DNA from: Megamerina dolium
Taxonomy: Eukaryota; Arthropoda; Insecta; Diptera; Megamerinidae
DNA length: 64,000 nt
Assembly: GCA_963854835.1 (NCBI GenBank)
Contig: OY978529.1
Coordinates: 9,694,775 to 9,758,774, forward strand
Direction of reading: 5' to 3'
Shown here: piece by piece, positions 11,901 through 54,839 of the stretch
Layout of the letters: each line of letters opens with the position of its first letter
How positions within the stretch are numbered: position 1 is the first letter of the stretch
Notes under the pieces: model-generated
Seen by the model: the letters and a program-made list of their open reading frames with translations, nothing else
The model's database searches: none
What the model was told of the DNA's origin: nothing
Translations under genes and position numbers: made by a program

Positions 11901-14050
11901 CAAGGACAATGAAAACGAGTGTATGTTATATGTCGATTACAAGAAAATTAAGTTAAAGTTTTGCATGCCTCATAATAGTGGAGCGATTTCGTATAGACAT
12001 TTTTTATTTTTATTTGTTTGTAATAGAATATACAATATATAAAAAGTTGCATTTACATATATGTGTAAGTTAAAATATCTTTCAATTCTGTATCTTCATG
12101 TGATGATGTGCAGTGCCCCAGGCCTAATGTGATTTCAAAATAGTTAAATAGTGTATTCGATAGTTTGGTGGTATTCTCTAGGTATGAGCTATACTGTTCG
12201 GAAACTCACTAAAGTTCAAAAAGCGTATTTGCTCTATGTAGGCTCTGAAAGTATTGCTACATCTACTTCCCATCGACCTACGGTCAAGCGCTACGGTCAT
12301 ATTGTTGCGCTGAATGGACATGATGGAGTATTAATTTTAATATCAAATATTACGCTATTGTATCACATTATTGTATTTCAGGAGTGATTTCCAGACTAAA
12401 TTTTTTACGAGGACCGAATGCAAAAGTAGTAGCTTTTGATCTGTCTTCTGAATATGTCTTCCGTATGAAATGGGCTAAATGAAAAGCAGAAGTTCTGTCG
12501 ATTAGAGAGACTTGAGTAATTCAGCCACACATTTATATTTACCGATAGTCATGCAGCAATACAGGCTTTACAATCGACGTTTATAGAATCTAATAGCCTA
12601 ATTACGGATTACCGAGTTAATTCGAATTAACTCGGGCATTAACTGCAGCTAATCCACTTTAACTCTATGAGTTAATTCTCAAAATAAAAGAGAATTAGGT
12701 CAATTTGCCATGGCAACACAGCTGAAAATTTTCTATCGTGAATTTTTCTCGATCCATTTTACAAAATATTAGGTGCGTTCGCTAGCAAAAAACTTTCAAC
12801 AATTGTTAACAGTTTTCAACATGAAAAGTGTTGGCGAACAAATAAATCGAGCTGTCAATTACGAATGGTGAATGTCAATTTACAAGTTTCGAGAGTGACA
12901 GATGACAGAAATTGATGGTGATAGTAATGTAAGTGAGCAGCCCAAATAAAACAGCAATCAGCCGTTTAGTTAATCCGCAATACAGTCGTTAATCCGGATT
13001 AACGCTGCCGTCTGTCGAGGCTATAAACTAGTTATGGATTCCAGTGATCGGTGTTCGGTGAGGCAGGCGCTTTAAATTGCGACCCACAGCAGGGAATTAT
13101 GTATCAGCCACCGCAATCACCCAAATAGCCAACCAACCAGACTTGCAGGATGGATCAGCGCCACTTATTGCAAAGAAAGTGAGTGAGAAATCACCTTAGG
13201 TTTGTAGTTTAACCACAAGCGCGTGTTGAAGTAAGTTAAGACAAATTGGCATACAGCTGTATACAGGACAGTATGTGCCACAGCTGTAATCCATAACTGT
13301 CAATTTTAGTATATTTAATGGCCAATATAATTGTTTTAAATATTGTGTAGTACCATATTTCAATAATTTATTTTATTATTTCTTTCGTGCATGCGTCCAA
13401 TATGTTTTGCTAAATTTATTCTGTTTTTGCTCCAAAAAAAAAAAAAATTTTTTTTTATTAATAACTAATGTTAATTTTTTTTTTTTTTAAATTTTAATTA
13501 ATGTACTGAATTAACTCTACATTGCGCCAAATCGATTTGATACTCTTCATTTCAGAATCCGGATAAGATGAAAGTAAACACTCAAAAATATGAAAGAGGG
13601 AGAAAAGAAGTGTCAAAGAGTTACACGAAGGTCACACACGAAAGCTGCTTTCGCCTTTCGTCAACGAACTCGGCATTGGAATGCTACGCGTATTATGTAA
13701 CTCTGTGTTTCGCCTGTTATCCATTAGATTATGTTAGTGTCACTGAGGTGACTTATTTTGACACACTACTAAAATGTTGTCTGAACACTGCCGCATCGTT
13801 TTTGCATTTATTATTTGTGTTGCGGTTTGAACCAGAAGGAAATATCAAAATCAGCCAAGATATCTGCAATAACTTAAACAATCCTGCCTCATAGAAATTT
13901 ATAGTAAATCTAGTTTAACTTTTGGACTTTACTTTGATAAGCAGAGAGATGTTTGTAATTTGAAACTTGAAATAATTTATACGAATAAAATTTTGGAAAA
14001 AAAAATACATTGATTAAATGATTCACTTACCGCTTCCAAAGGGGTTCCAT
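2645..14050 (-). CDS. Col4a1: Collagen alpha-1(IV) chain (Col4a1/Cg25C), complete gene
   Basis: Secreted basement-membrane collagen chain that trimerises with the Viking chain in the ER and forms networks through N-terminal 7S and C-terminal NC1 domains. Coding exons (high to low): 14050-14031, 8341-8293, 8210-7257, 7202-6706, 6648-5198, 5142-4174, 4108-2964, 2905-2645; they join in frame to about 1781 residues, near the fly family size. Residues 1-23 form a signal peptide ending GTIYGAKA, then QFWKNADTG; a Cys-containing 7S-type region ([14 protein letters not shown]) precedes a long Gly-X-Y region with interruptions including [12 protein letters not shown] and a CSSC pair near residue 574. 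NC1 occupies about 1553-1781 with twelve cysteines in two C4 repeats, ending [10 protein letters not shown]. The start ATG sits in a 20-base coding exon with a GTAAGT donor. Head-to-head partner: viking. Assignment to Col4a1 rather than viking rests on the N-terminal MEPLWKRLL and the NC1 [11 protein letters not shown] segment. Confidence 0.97.
2964..4108 (-). CDS. Col4a1: Col4a1 coding exon 7 (last Gly-X-Y and first two thirds of NC1)
   Basis: 1145 bases, GACAG acceptor and GTATTA donor. The triple-helix region ends near GLPCSQAQ, then NC1 starts at DYLTGILL. Eight of the region's cysteines fit the C4 pattern or lie just before it. The [11 protein letters not shown] segment holds a methionine in the place expected for the NC1 sulfilimine crosslink (family knowledge). 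Confidence 0.95.
4174..5142 (-). CDS. Col4a1: Col4a1 coding exon 6 (Gly-X-Y)
   Basis: 969 bases, polypyrimidine-TTTAG acceptor and GTAAAA donor. Continuous Gly-X-Y with short interruptions such as LPVHGRPG and [13 protein letters not shown]. Confidence 0.95.
5198..6648 (-). CDS. Col4a1: Col4a1 coding exon 5 (Gly-X-Y)
   Basis: 1451 bases, CATAG acceptor and GTAGGT donor. It contains the CSSC interruption near 6437-6448, the [13 protein letters not shown] interruption, and [14 protein letters not shown]. Confidence 0.95.
6706..7202 (-). CDS. Col4a1: Col4a1 coding exon 4 (Gly-X-Y)
   Basis: 497 bases, TTTTAG acceptor and GTAACT donor. It opens [10 protein letters not shown] and ends in GDDGIPG with the last Gly codon split across the intron. 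Confidence 0.94.
7257..8210 (-). CDS. Col4a1: Col4a1 coding exon 3 (7S region and first Gly-X-Y blocks)
   Basis: 318 in-frame codons between TTTCTAG and GTAAGA. It begins QFWKNADTG, carries the 7S-type cysteines, then Gly-X-Y repeats. The interruptions include [12 protein letters not shown] and an [10 protein letters not shown] segment, and there are two RGD tripeptides. Confidence 0.95.
8293..8341 (-). CDS. Col4a1: Col4a1 coding exon 2 (signal peptide core)
   Basis: Acceptor TTTTAG and donor GTAAAT bound 49 bases encoding [17 protein letters not shown], the hydrophobic core and probable cleavage region of the signal peptide. The phase matches both neighbours. Confidence 0.93.
8542..9606 (-). 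mobile_element. mariner-family element A, copy 1 (TIRs and TA duplication, defective)
   Basis: Lies in the first coding-interval intron of Col4a1. Imperfect terminal inverted repeats, outermost CGAAGGCGGTCCCAGAACTA on the left and the reverse complement of CGATGGCGGTCCCAGAGCTA on the right, are flanked by TA at 8540-8541 and 9607-9608. Transposase fragments read on the minus strand in several frames: [58 protein letters not shown] (second catalytic region) and a terminal [13 protein letters not shown]. The N-terminal part present in the 39.8-kb copy is missing and frames are broken, so it cannot encode an active transposase. Confidence 0.88.
8749..9353 (-). pseudogene. mariner transposase pseudogene (element A, copy 1)
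   Basis: Two overlapping minus-strand frames (9353-8934 and 9000-8749) together cover helix-turn-helix to catalytic core of a Tc1/mariner-superfamily transposase of the type with the MDETWVHH motif. Frameshifts separate them. Confidence 0.8.
9850..10975 (-). pseudogene. non-LTR retrotransposon reverse transcriptase relic (jockey-like)
   Basis: Minus-strand fragments in order from 10975 downward: [20 protein letters not shown] and LGKICKHL (fingers region, as in 'FRPISLL' of non-LTR RTs), GVAQGSILL (the GVPQGS block), [11 protein letters not shown] near 10390-10355 (YADD catalytic motif), then [16 protein letters not shown] and [10 protein letters not shown] toward 9850, which resemble the C-terminal end of jockey-group RT proteins. 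Multiple frameshifts and stops show it is dead. It sits in the Col4a1 intron, in the same direction as the gene. The clade name is inference. Confidence 0.75.
10961..11191. repeat. tandem-like direct repeat, two units of about 96 bases
   Basis: Units 10961-11056 and 11094-11191 share 'ATACACGAATAACTCTTTGA' through 'CTTTTAAAGTTAAT' with few differences, separated by about 38 unrelated bases. Flanks the upstream end of the LINE relic. Origin unknown. Confidence 0.85.
11192..12149. other. Col4a1 intron, no feature recognised
   Basis: AT-rich intronic sequence. An open frame of 83 codons on the plus strand near 11791-12042 lacks any domain or coding signature and I do not call it. Confidence 0.5.
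12150..12625 (+). pseudogene. non-LTR retrotransposon fragment (end of RT and RNase H region)
   Basis: Plus-strand fragments [13 protein letters not shown] and [14 protein letters not shown] recall the conserved 'L..VQR......GA..TTPT..L' segment after the RT domain of I/R1/jockey-type elements. Further on, [13 protein letters not shown] at about 12538-12576 matches the TDS-x-AAI-x-AL motif of their RNase H domain. Frames are broken between. It runs antisense to Col4a1. Confidence 0.65.
12626..13567. other. Col4a1 intron with AATTAA-rich inverted motifs
   Basis: Contains self-complementary stretches around GAGTTAATTCGAATTAACTC (12620-12640) and GTTAATCCGGATTAACG (12991-13007), and an A-run/T-run at 13434-13490. 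It could be a decayed MITE, but I cannot define ends. Confidence 0.35.
13568..14030. other. Col4a1 intron near exon 1, nothing recognised
   Basis: A 108-codon plus-strand open frame at 13568-13894 has no recognisable domain and ends without splice or promoter context. I treat it as chance. Confidence 0.45.
14031..14050 (-). CDS. Col4a1: Col4a1 coding exon 1
   Basis: Twenty coding bases, ATG to CG, followed by a GTAAGT donor. They encode MEPLWK plus two bases of an Arg codon completed in exon 2. The short basic start then hydrophobic exon 2 forms the signal peptide. A possible 3' splice site (ATAG) lies 16 bases upstream of the ATG, so an upstream non-coding exon is possible. Confidence 0.88.
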
Positions 14051-16367
14051 GATCCCCAACGCTCTATGCGTTTATTTGATATTTTTTTTAGTTTATTTTT
14101 TGCACTATTTCGATATAATCAATTTTACAGATAATCCCCTTTAAATAGAATAAAGTACATCTCAATTATAAAATCGGATTTTTATTTCAAGTCTTATATG
14201 TATTATTTTAAATTAATGTTCTCGAAATATGCAAGCAAAATTTCAAAATATACATATACTATATATATTACGTTACGTTACTTTTATTTTATCACTGCAG
14301 AATCGAAAGGAAAATGTTTATACAAAAACAAGCATTTGCTGTTAACTGAATATAGATATATATATATGTAGGTATATATATATATATATGTTTATAAGTA
14401 ATAGCACTCTTCTCTTTAATTTCACTGGTATTGCATTAAACTATTTTATTGAAAAAAAAAATTGTTTTTTTAAACCCCATCCACCCTAGCGCAGAGGGAA
14501 CGACGGGCTTTCTCAAAATGGTCTAGCACTACGGATTGACTGGAGCGTACTGAATGCTTGACTCGAAGTGAGGCAAGCAAAATTCCCCCAAAGGCAGCCT
14601 ACTTACTCTAGAAGGCACAACTCGACTAACTATAGTATAAGTTTCAGCCAACAATAAGCATCGATCTTGGACCAAATTCGTATTCAACTAGCTAATATGT
14701 ATTTCGTATTCTGTGTTCATCGTGTGTGTATACATCCAGTGTTGTGGTGTTAGTGTGTATCAGTGTGAGAGCGAACGCAACACAATTGATAACTTCGTAT
14801 GTTTGCTCTTTATTCTTTCGTTTGGCTCACCAGCCGCAGCATTCTTGCGACATACTGTGTCAATGTGATCGTAATACCCGCTTTATGGATAGCTATATGG
14901 GGAATATACATATGTATGTATGTGCATGTATTTCGGCGCGACAATGGTTTCGTGCACCAAACATTTATGTAGAAATGTTTGTATGTGTGTATGTATGTAC
15001 ATGTTTGGATGTACGTTGGTGATAACTTTAGCAATCGGGCACATAAGTTCCTATATTGTTTTGCGGGGTGCTATTAGAGCTCCACCGCCGTTGTCGTAGT
15101 CACCGTGTGATATAAGTCAAGGCAAATCAATGTACAAATTTCAAATCATTCATGTTAGAAGAAACAAATCTATAACGGGATGTTAACATCATCATGTGCT
15201 AAATTTATACTCGTACTGAGTTGATAAGAGTTTATAGGAATCGTTCAAAATAATATCGTACGAGTACGAGTACGAGTCAACATATATATGTATATTGATT
15301 ACCGCCTCTCCAAAGATGAGGCATATTTAAGATGAATTTTTACAGCAAAACTACTCTACTACTAGAGTTGGCTTGACCCTGATGAGATCATTTATTCCAC
15401 AATTACTCCATACATATACACATATTCAGATTTGTAGCTAAGAATTCACAGATTTTTATATCAAAATTGACCTAAAATACTTAATTAGAATAGCACACGA
15501 GAAACGAGTTCAACTACAAAACAAAACAATTTTATTTTTATTTGGTTATTGTTTTTTTGTTTTTTTTTTCAAAATACAAACGGAAATACGCAGCAATATC
15601 CGCCTTATCAGCACGTTGAAACCTTCAAATTATCTCAAAAGTATGAATGATTGTATTTTGTAACCAACACAATCAACACTAAGCACTCTATGTACGTGCA
15701 TACTGTAGGGCTAGGCTAGTTTACGAAATTCCAAACACGATTTCCTCGCAGCAAGGCATTCAAGCAAGCAACATTGTAAACACGAACAAGAATTCCATTC
15801 GATCTGAATCCCACTTTTTACAGCTCCTCACCACTAATTACTAATTGGGGGTTGGTTGTTGGTTGTTGGTGCACACCAACACACATTCGCACAATGTACC
15901 GACTGTTTCAGAGTGTCAGTAATCGAATGAGCTTGTATGCGAAAGCGATGATGGTGAGCAAAATGAAAATCTTTTGCTTGCTTCGTGTTTAGTAACATTT
16001 CGAACGCTTGTCGATCTCCATGTAGGGAGAGTGCTCGACGATTCACGAGGAATACTTCAATTTGGAAGTGAGTCTTTCGATCGATCGTCATCTACAACCA
16101 GTCGTGTGTGTTAGTTATTATACGTATGTCTTGCTCTGATTGATCGTTTGAAAGTGCAAAGCAATTTTTTAGTGTTTGTTGTACACATAGTGATTGCATG
16201 TGGCGAGTCCGCCGAAACATATTTGAATAGGAAAACAAAATCGATCTATGATCGATCGAGCTAATATATATATATATATATATTTCATTTACAACCACTA
16301 CACAATTTAAAATAAGATTTCCCAAAAAACGATTTGTATCCAATATATTGCTAAGCGCGTGTTAATC
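14051..16367. promoter_or_regulatory. shared intergenic region between divergent Col4a1 and viking
   Basis: 2317 bases separate the two start codons, so both 5' UTRs and both promoters should lie here. Visible content: a short (TA)n tract at 14356-14389, a CGAGTA triplication at about 15258-15276, runs of T near 15546-15570, and a TA tract at 16264-16284. On the minus strand CTAGA|GTAAGT near 14590-14605 could be the donor of a non-coding Col4a1 exon. I could not place transcription starts. That this region is a bidirectional promoter is inference from the layout, supported by the same arrangement in Drosophila. Confidence 0.7.
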
Positions 16368-49793
<33,426 letters not shown>

Positions 49794-49948
49794 ATGCCAT
49801 TTCTAGTAGTTTATTATTTTAAAGCTATCTTCAACACTAAACTTATTTCTAGGATAAACTGAACTCTGCCATTTTTGTGCCATTCACACGATGAAGCAAT
49901 TACTAAAAAACGCCATTGAAAATGTACATGTCTATGTTGTAAGTTATA

Positions 49949-49954
49949 AATAAA
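49949..49954 (+). terminator. candidate viking polyadenylation signal
   Basis: AATAAA 156 bases after the viking stop; another at 50046-50051. Either could be used. Confidence 0.55.
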
Positions 49955-50090
49955 TCGTATACATATTGCTGTTTTTAATGATGTACTACTATTGATATTA
50001 TTTCAAAATCTATACACCCAGTGCGCTTCTTCTTAATTTAAATTCAATAAATATAGTAACAACAACATAAATTCTGTTTGTATACCTGTA

Positions 50091-50129
<39 letters not shown>

Positions 50130-50516
50130 CACATGTAGATATCTAAACTTACTATTTTGTATATGTGATCAACATTAACACCATTAAAAATATGGGGATC
50201 GAGCACTGCCGAAAATTAAATGAAGGAAGGTTTGTAGTTAATGATTCATTTCGAAATTACTGAGCTTTTTAAAATACTCTTCGGCTGTACAAAAAATTTT
50301 AAATAAGGATTTATTTTTTATAATAAATAATTTCAATAGTTCTATTTATATATAAACCACAAAATAAGTTAGAATTTTTAATGAACAGAATGTTATAAAT
50401 TGTAAACAATTATTAAAATTATTTTCAAAAGTCAAATAATAGTTATTCGTGATTCCATTATTGTTGAAACCGTAACCTATAAAGCTTCATTTAAAAAGCA
50501 ATTTCTCGCAAAATTA
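49955..50516. other. viking 3' flank
   Basis: AT-rich with a (TA)n tract at 50094-50120. No gene. Confidence 0.5.
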
Positions 50517-51794
50517 CAAGGTGCGACAATTATGTATTAAAACTCGAACCATATCTCAGCAACCAAGCGCGTCTTCTATGTGTGCGTTTTGAAGCCTCAA
50601 CCTTCCTCTACTAACTGTCAAAATTTCATAGCATTTGGTTGACATTTAATGTTTATTGACATTCATTTTACAAAACACGTGTTCGTTTGATGTTGAAATT
50701 CCACGCAAAAATTGGTAAAAGTGCATCAGAAACATTCGGAATGATGCAGCAAGCGTATGACGATGCTTGTTTATCAAGATCAAATGTTTTTATATGACAT
50801 AAACGGTTTGTGGATGGCAGAGAGTCGCTGGAAGATGAAATAAAAGAAGGAAGGCCAATTTCAGTGCGGACGCCGAAAGCGATCCAGAAAGTACGTGATT
50901 TTATTACAGAAGACCGCAATGCTTCAGTGAAAATGATGGAAGAGGCCTTAAACATCAACAGAGAAACTATCCGACTCATTCTTCACGAGGATTTGGGCAA
51001 AACAAAGGTCTGCACGAGATTTGTTCCACACACATTGACCGAAGACCAAAAATTAATGAGAGTCAGTCATTCTAGAGACATGGTTGCAGCTGCAGAAAAT
51101 GATTTAAACTTCCTGAAAACAATTGTTACGGGTGATGAAACGTGGTGTTTCCAATACAATCCAGAAACCAAGCATCAAAGTGCGGAATGGAAATAAAAAA
51201 ATTCACAACAAGCCAAAAAAAAACACGAAAAGTTCAATCAAAAATTAAAACAATGCTCATCACATTCTTCGATAGCAAAGGAATTATCCACAAAGAATTT
51301 GTTCCAACTGGTCAAACAGTTACTTCCGCGTGTTACTTCGAAGTTTTGAAGCGTTTGATGTCCAGAATCCGTCGTGTTCGACCAGAATACCGCGATCCAA
51401 AAACTTGGTCTCTGTTGCACGATAATGTACCGAGTCACACAGCACTCATTGTTCGTCAATTTTTGGCTCGGAATCACGTCTGTGTGTTGAATCACCCGCC
51501 GTATGCATCTGATTTGACACCATGCGACTTCTTTTTGTTCCCAAAATTGAAATTGAAGTTGAAAGGATGCTTTTTTTGATGACATTCAGACCATACAACC
51601 GGCTTCGAAGAGGGCACTGGAGGCAATTTCGAAAAATTAGCTGGAACACGCGTTTGAATCACTATTAAATCGATGTAACAAGTGTATTGAATCAGGAAGA
51701 GAATATTTCGAATAAATATACCGAAAAATTAGCAGATATCGTGTTTTAATTGTGTTTTCTAGAGGCAGTCTTAATACATAATTGTCGCACCTTT
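50517..51794 (+). mobile_element. irritans-type mariner E, copy 2 (near full length)
   Basis: 1278 bases, the normal length of a mariner, with terminal repeats (GGTGCGACAATTATGTATTA and complement) flanked by TA. Transposase fragments on the plus strand run in order: ETFGMMQQAYDDACLS, ETIRLILHEDLGKTKVCTRF, IVTGDETWCFQYNPETKHQS (first Asp region), DSKGIIHKEFVPTGQ, LLHDNVPSHTALIVRQF, NHPPYASDLTPCDFFLFPKL. An early stop, a frameshift near 51190 and a premature stop near 51577 make it inactive. Confidence 0.9.
50810..51579 (+). pseudogene. mariner E transposase pseudogene
   Basis: Two overlapping frames, 50810-51196 and 51142-51579, carry the helix-turn-helix and the catalytic core. The catalytic triad region appears as GDETW, HDN and SDLTPCDFF, the spacing of the D,D34D mariner class. 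Confidence 0.85.
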
Positions 51795-51939
51795 TATGCC
51801 CTTGCAAAAAAAATTAATTTTTCTGAGAAAGTTGAAAAACACATAAAACGCATAGTGTGCTGAAGAAATGTAACTCGACAGTATAGTATAATCTAACAAA
51901 ATTAATTAATTAATGCAGAGCAACAGACATCACTTCAAA

Positions 51940-52354
51940 TAAAGTGCGAGGCTGAATCCGATCCCACATTCATCAAAGGGATCATTACTGGAGACGAGAC
52001 GTGGATTTATGAGTACGACGGATGGAGACCAGAATTGTGGGCAGAAAACTCATAATTCGTAATTTTTTAACGAAAAATGCAACAAATACCATCCAACAGC
52101 CACCGAATTCACCTGATTTGGCTTCCGGTGACTTCTTTCTGTTCAATCGAGTTCTGTTCCCATTACGGGGAACGCGTTTCAGCAGACTGAGATAGATGTA
52201 CTTTTGGCTACGTAACTTTCGCAAATGTCAAGCTATGACGCTATGATTTAGAGGGAACATCAAGAACAGATGTACCAACTTAACACAAAAACTCAAATTG
52301 GAACGATGGGAGCGCCGCACGGTGGTTATTCCGAGAACTTTTTGATCAAGGTGG
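51940..52354 (+). mobile_element. mariner-like element B, copy 2 (5' end lost, SINE-free)
   Basis: Matches element B at 31430: DPTFIKGIITGDETWIYEYD then the NATNTIQQPPNSPDLASGDFF region and the right terminal repeat (ACTTTTTGATCAAGGTGGTA). At 52130-52150 the sequence CTTCTTTCTGTTCAATCGAG is uninterrupted, the empty counterpart of the SINE site at 31.8 kb. The left end is not preserved. Confidence 0.82.
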
Positions 52355-52659
52355 TATAGCACATAGACTGAGTACTTCGTTTTTTTTACATTACTTTACT
52401 TTCTGTTACCTTTCGTGTTCACTAATCGCACTCGTCTTAAATATAATTTATTTCAACAAAACTTGTTAAGACAAGTTGTTAACTTCAACTGCAAAATACA
52501 CAGAATGAGTTAAAGTGTTTAAATGATTTTTTGGAATCTTACATATTCTTTGAAACTGCAAAGGCATTAAACAAAATCCTGAAATCTTGAACAACGTTTA
52601 CAAATTGTGGAAATGTACTTCCAAAATCAGCTACACAACACGCCAAACCATCGATGTAT

Positions 52660-53103
52660 TGCTAGAAAGTTTTAATGAGAACATCATATCATCAGTTATG
52701 AACCCGTGAATTAGCCTCCAAGATCTTGTGATCTGATGTCGTTGGATTACTTTTTAAACCACAATCGATTCGTGCATTAAAAATAAAAAAATAAATATGT
52801 GGCACAGAGGGCTCATTGGCCGAGCTTCTCTTCCATTACTGTTGTGCGTCTTAATTTTGGACAGTATTAGAAGGGACCTACTTATTTTAGCCGGTTCCGA
52901 ACGGCAGAACACTTGTGACATCACTTTTTCTGAGCTTTTCGATTTGTGCGCGATTCGTGCATTAGAAGCGAGTATAACACGCGTTATTAACGGAATATCG
53001 CCCGAAAAATTATTTTAAAACATTACAATTTTTGATTATTAAATTGATTTTAATGCGTTTTATTTAAAAAAAATCATTTCCGGAAGCTCTTATTGGATCA
53101 CCC
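52660..53103 (+). pseudogene. mariner-like element C, copy 2 (3' end, interrupted by SINE)
   Basis: Carries FKPQSI|RALEASITRVINGISPEKLF split by a SINE, homologous to the copy at 22717, and the terminal sequence AAGCTCTTATTGGATCACCC at 53084-53103. The N-terminal part is absent. Confidence 0.72.
52780..52950 (-). mobile_element. tRNA-derived SINE, copy 7 (5'-truncated)
   Basis: Contains the T-rich tail (TTTTTTATTT / CACATATTTAT on the minus strand), the GGCCGAGCTTCTCTTCC block and the body up to GACATCACTTTTTCTGAGC, then stops, so the tRNA head is missing. Perfect 14-base duplication CGATTCGTGCATTA at 52766-52779 and 52951-52964. Confidence 0.85.
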
Positions 53104-53153
53104 TTTACTTTCATATATACCTACATATGTCTAAATTCGACGATGAAGATTAA

Positions 53154-54235
53154 CAGGGCAATTCTAGCAAGACATTTGTAAGATGGGTGGCACTTCAGTT
53201 TCAAAGACTTTTGTTATTCTACCACAAAAATCTTACAAAAGAGCTCTCTCACCAAAAATTCATGGTGAAAAGCTTTGGTCAGAAAAAGTCTACGTACAAA
53301 GATAGGATTATATGATAAATTATTGTTTTTTGTGGGTTTTTGAAAAGATTAGTAGCTTGTTGGGTAGCCTTTCCTTTTTAGGACTTCTTGCAATAGGTTG
53401 ACTAACTAACTAGGTAGTGTCCTCCGTTGAAATTTTGTGCAACTCATCTAAAACCACATTTTTAAGCATTTGCTTGAAGGTGATGGTGTGCTGCCTTATC
53501 TGCGCTAAAGCAAATCCCACAAATGTTCAATAGGATTAAGGTCAGGTGATTGTGGAGGGGTCTTGCATTGATGCGGGACATTTATAATATCCAAAGCTTC
53601 ACATTATGGGCAGTATGCTTCTGGTCGTTATCCTGTTGAAAGTGCCAGCCAGAACCCAGGCCGAGATTTTCAGCACTGTGCTTCAAATTTTCTTTTAAAA
53701 TATTTAAATAACCTCTCTGATCCATAATTGACTCAATGAACACCAAATTGCCGACTCCATTGGCAGCCATACATCCCCACACCATAATACCACCTCCGCC
53801 ATGTTTAACCGTGCCCACAAGATTTTGCGCATGAAAGGCTGTACATGGTTTCCGACACACAAGCTGACGTCCTGTAATACCAAACAGGCAAAACTTGCTC
53901 TCATCTGAGAATAGCACCTTCTCCCAGAACTCTGGCAGCTTATTTATATATGGTTTGGCAAAAGAAATTCGTTTTTGTCGGTTTATGAGCGAAATAAACG
54001 GCTTCCAGCGCGCTACGCGGCCACGGTAGTTAGCTTTTTTTGAAATTTTGCGCACGGTGTCGTTATGCATGGTTTTGTTAAACTGTTCCTTAACATTTTG
54101 AGCAATTTTCATTGCGTTCAGTCGAGCATTATCCTGAACAAGCCGCAAAACACATCTTTTTTCTCGTTGGGTCAGAATAGGAGGTCGTCCTGATCGCGGT
54201 TGCGACACGAAAGTTCCAGTTTTTTGAAATTATTC
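53154..54235 (-). mobile_element. Tc1-like transposon, defective
   Basis: The minus-strand 208-codon frame (54208-53582) covers the N-terminal paired-like DNA-binding region (SGRPPILTQREKRCVLRLV) and most of the DDE domain: KVLFSDESKFCLFG (first Asp), KHGGGGIMVWGCMA, GSGWHFQQDNDQKHTA (second Asp). A stop after HNVKLWIL precedes the third catalytic region, of which PQSPDLNPIEHLWDLL-like sequence is visible further down in broken frame near 53520. The left end is near 53154 (CAGGGCAATTCTAGCAAGAC); the right end is unclear. Confidence 0.85.
53582..54208 (-). pseudogene. Tc1-like transposase pseudogene
   Basis: About 208 residues of a usual 340 or so. The motif order is normal for Tc1 (DNA-binding, GRPR-like, DDE), but the C-terminal third is out of frame. 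The ancestral start lies upstream of MSQPRSGRP and is lost. Confidence 0.83.
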
Positions 54236-54839
54236 ATCACCGTTATCTATAGTGGCTTCGCTCCACATACACATATATGTAAATAGGCCAGCTACTTAGC
54301 TACTAATATTTTGTTGTTGATTTCATATGAACTTAATAAATGAAGGTTAAGATGTTTATATCAAATTAAGGTGATGATTTTGATTTCGTGGGGTTGTCAG
54401 GATTAAGTTGTGAGTATAACTAAGGGATCCTGACAATGGGTGAGGTTTATTTTTGGAACTTCAGGATCATGGAATGCCGGGCTCACACATTTGCACTGAC
54501 ATCTTGCAACCGCATTGAGCAATACACATGCGCAGGAAGCTCTCATCCTTAGTTCTCTCTGTCTTTCTCTCTCTCACTCTTTTAGATCTCTATCATACTT
54601 CTCTCTCTTTAGCTCTCACTTACTATTCTTTTTTTTTCAGTACTCATGTTCTCTTGTTTTTTCTTTTTTTTTCTCATTCTTGATAGATAGATCATTTCTG
54701 AGTTTTCTCTCTCTACTACATAAACACCAGCACGCGAAATTATTTTAGAGATATATAAGACATATGAGTATGTGAGTTCTAACTCGTGCATCCGCTTCCT
54801 CTCCCCATGATGTAACTCCATCGTTATATGCTAGCATGC
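54236..54839. other. intergenic, TC-rich tract
   Basis: Contains a CT/TTC-rich stretch at 54550-54715 which produces a spurious Ser/Phe-rich frame. No gene. Confidence 0.5.

Noticed and set aside
13568..13894. 108-codon open frame in the Col4a1 intron
   Set aside because: No domain, no splice or promoter context, unremarkable composition.
14788..15635. Cluster of WGATAR (GATA factor) sites in the collagen intergenic region
   Set aside because: I counted about five (14788, 15020, 15222, 15605, 15630), which is roughly what chance gives in 2.3 kb of AT-rich DNA.
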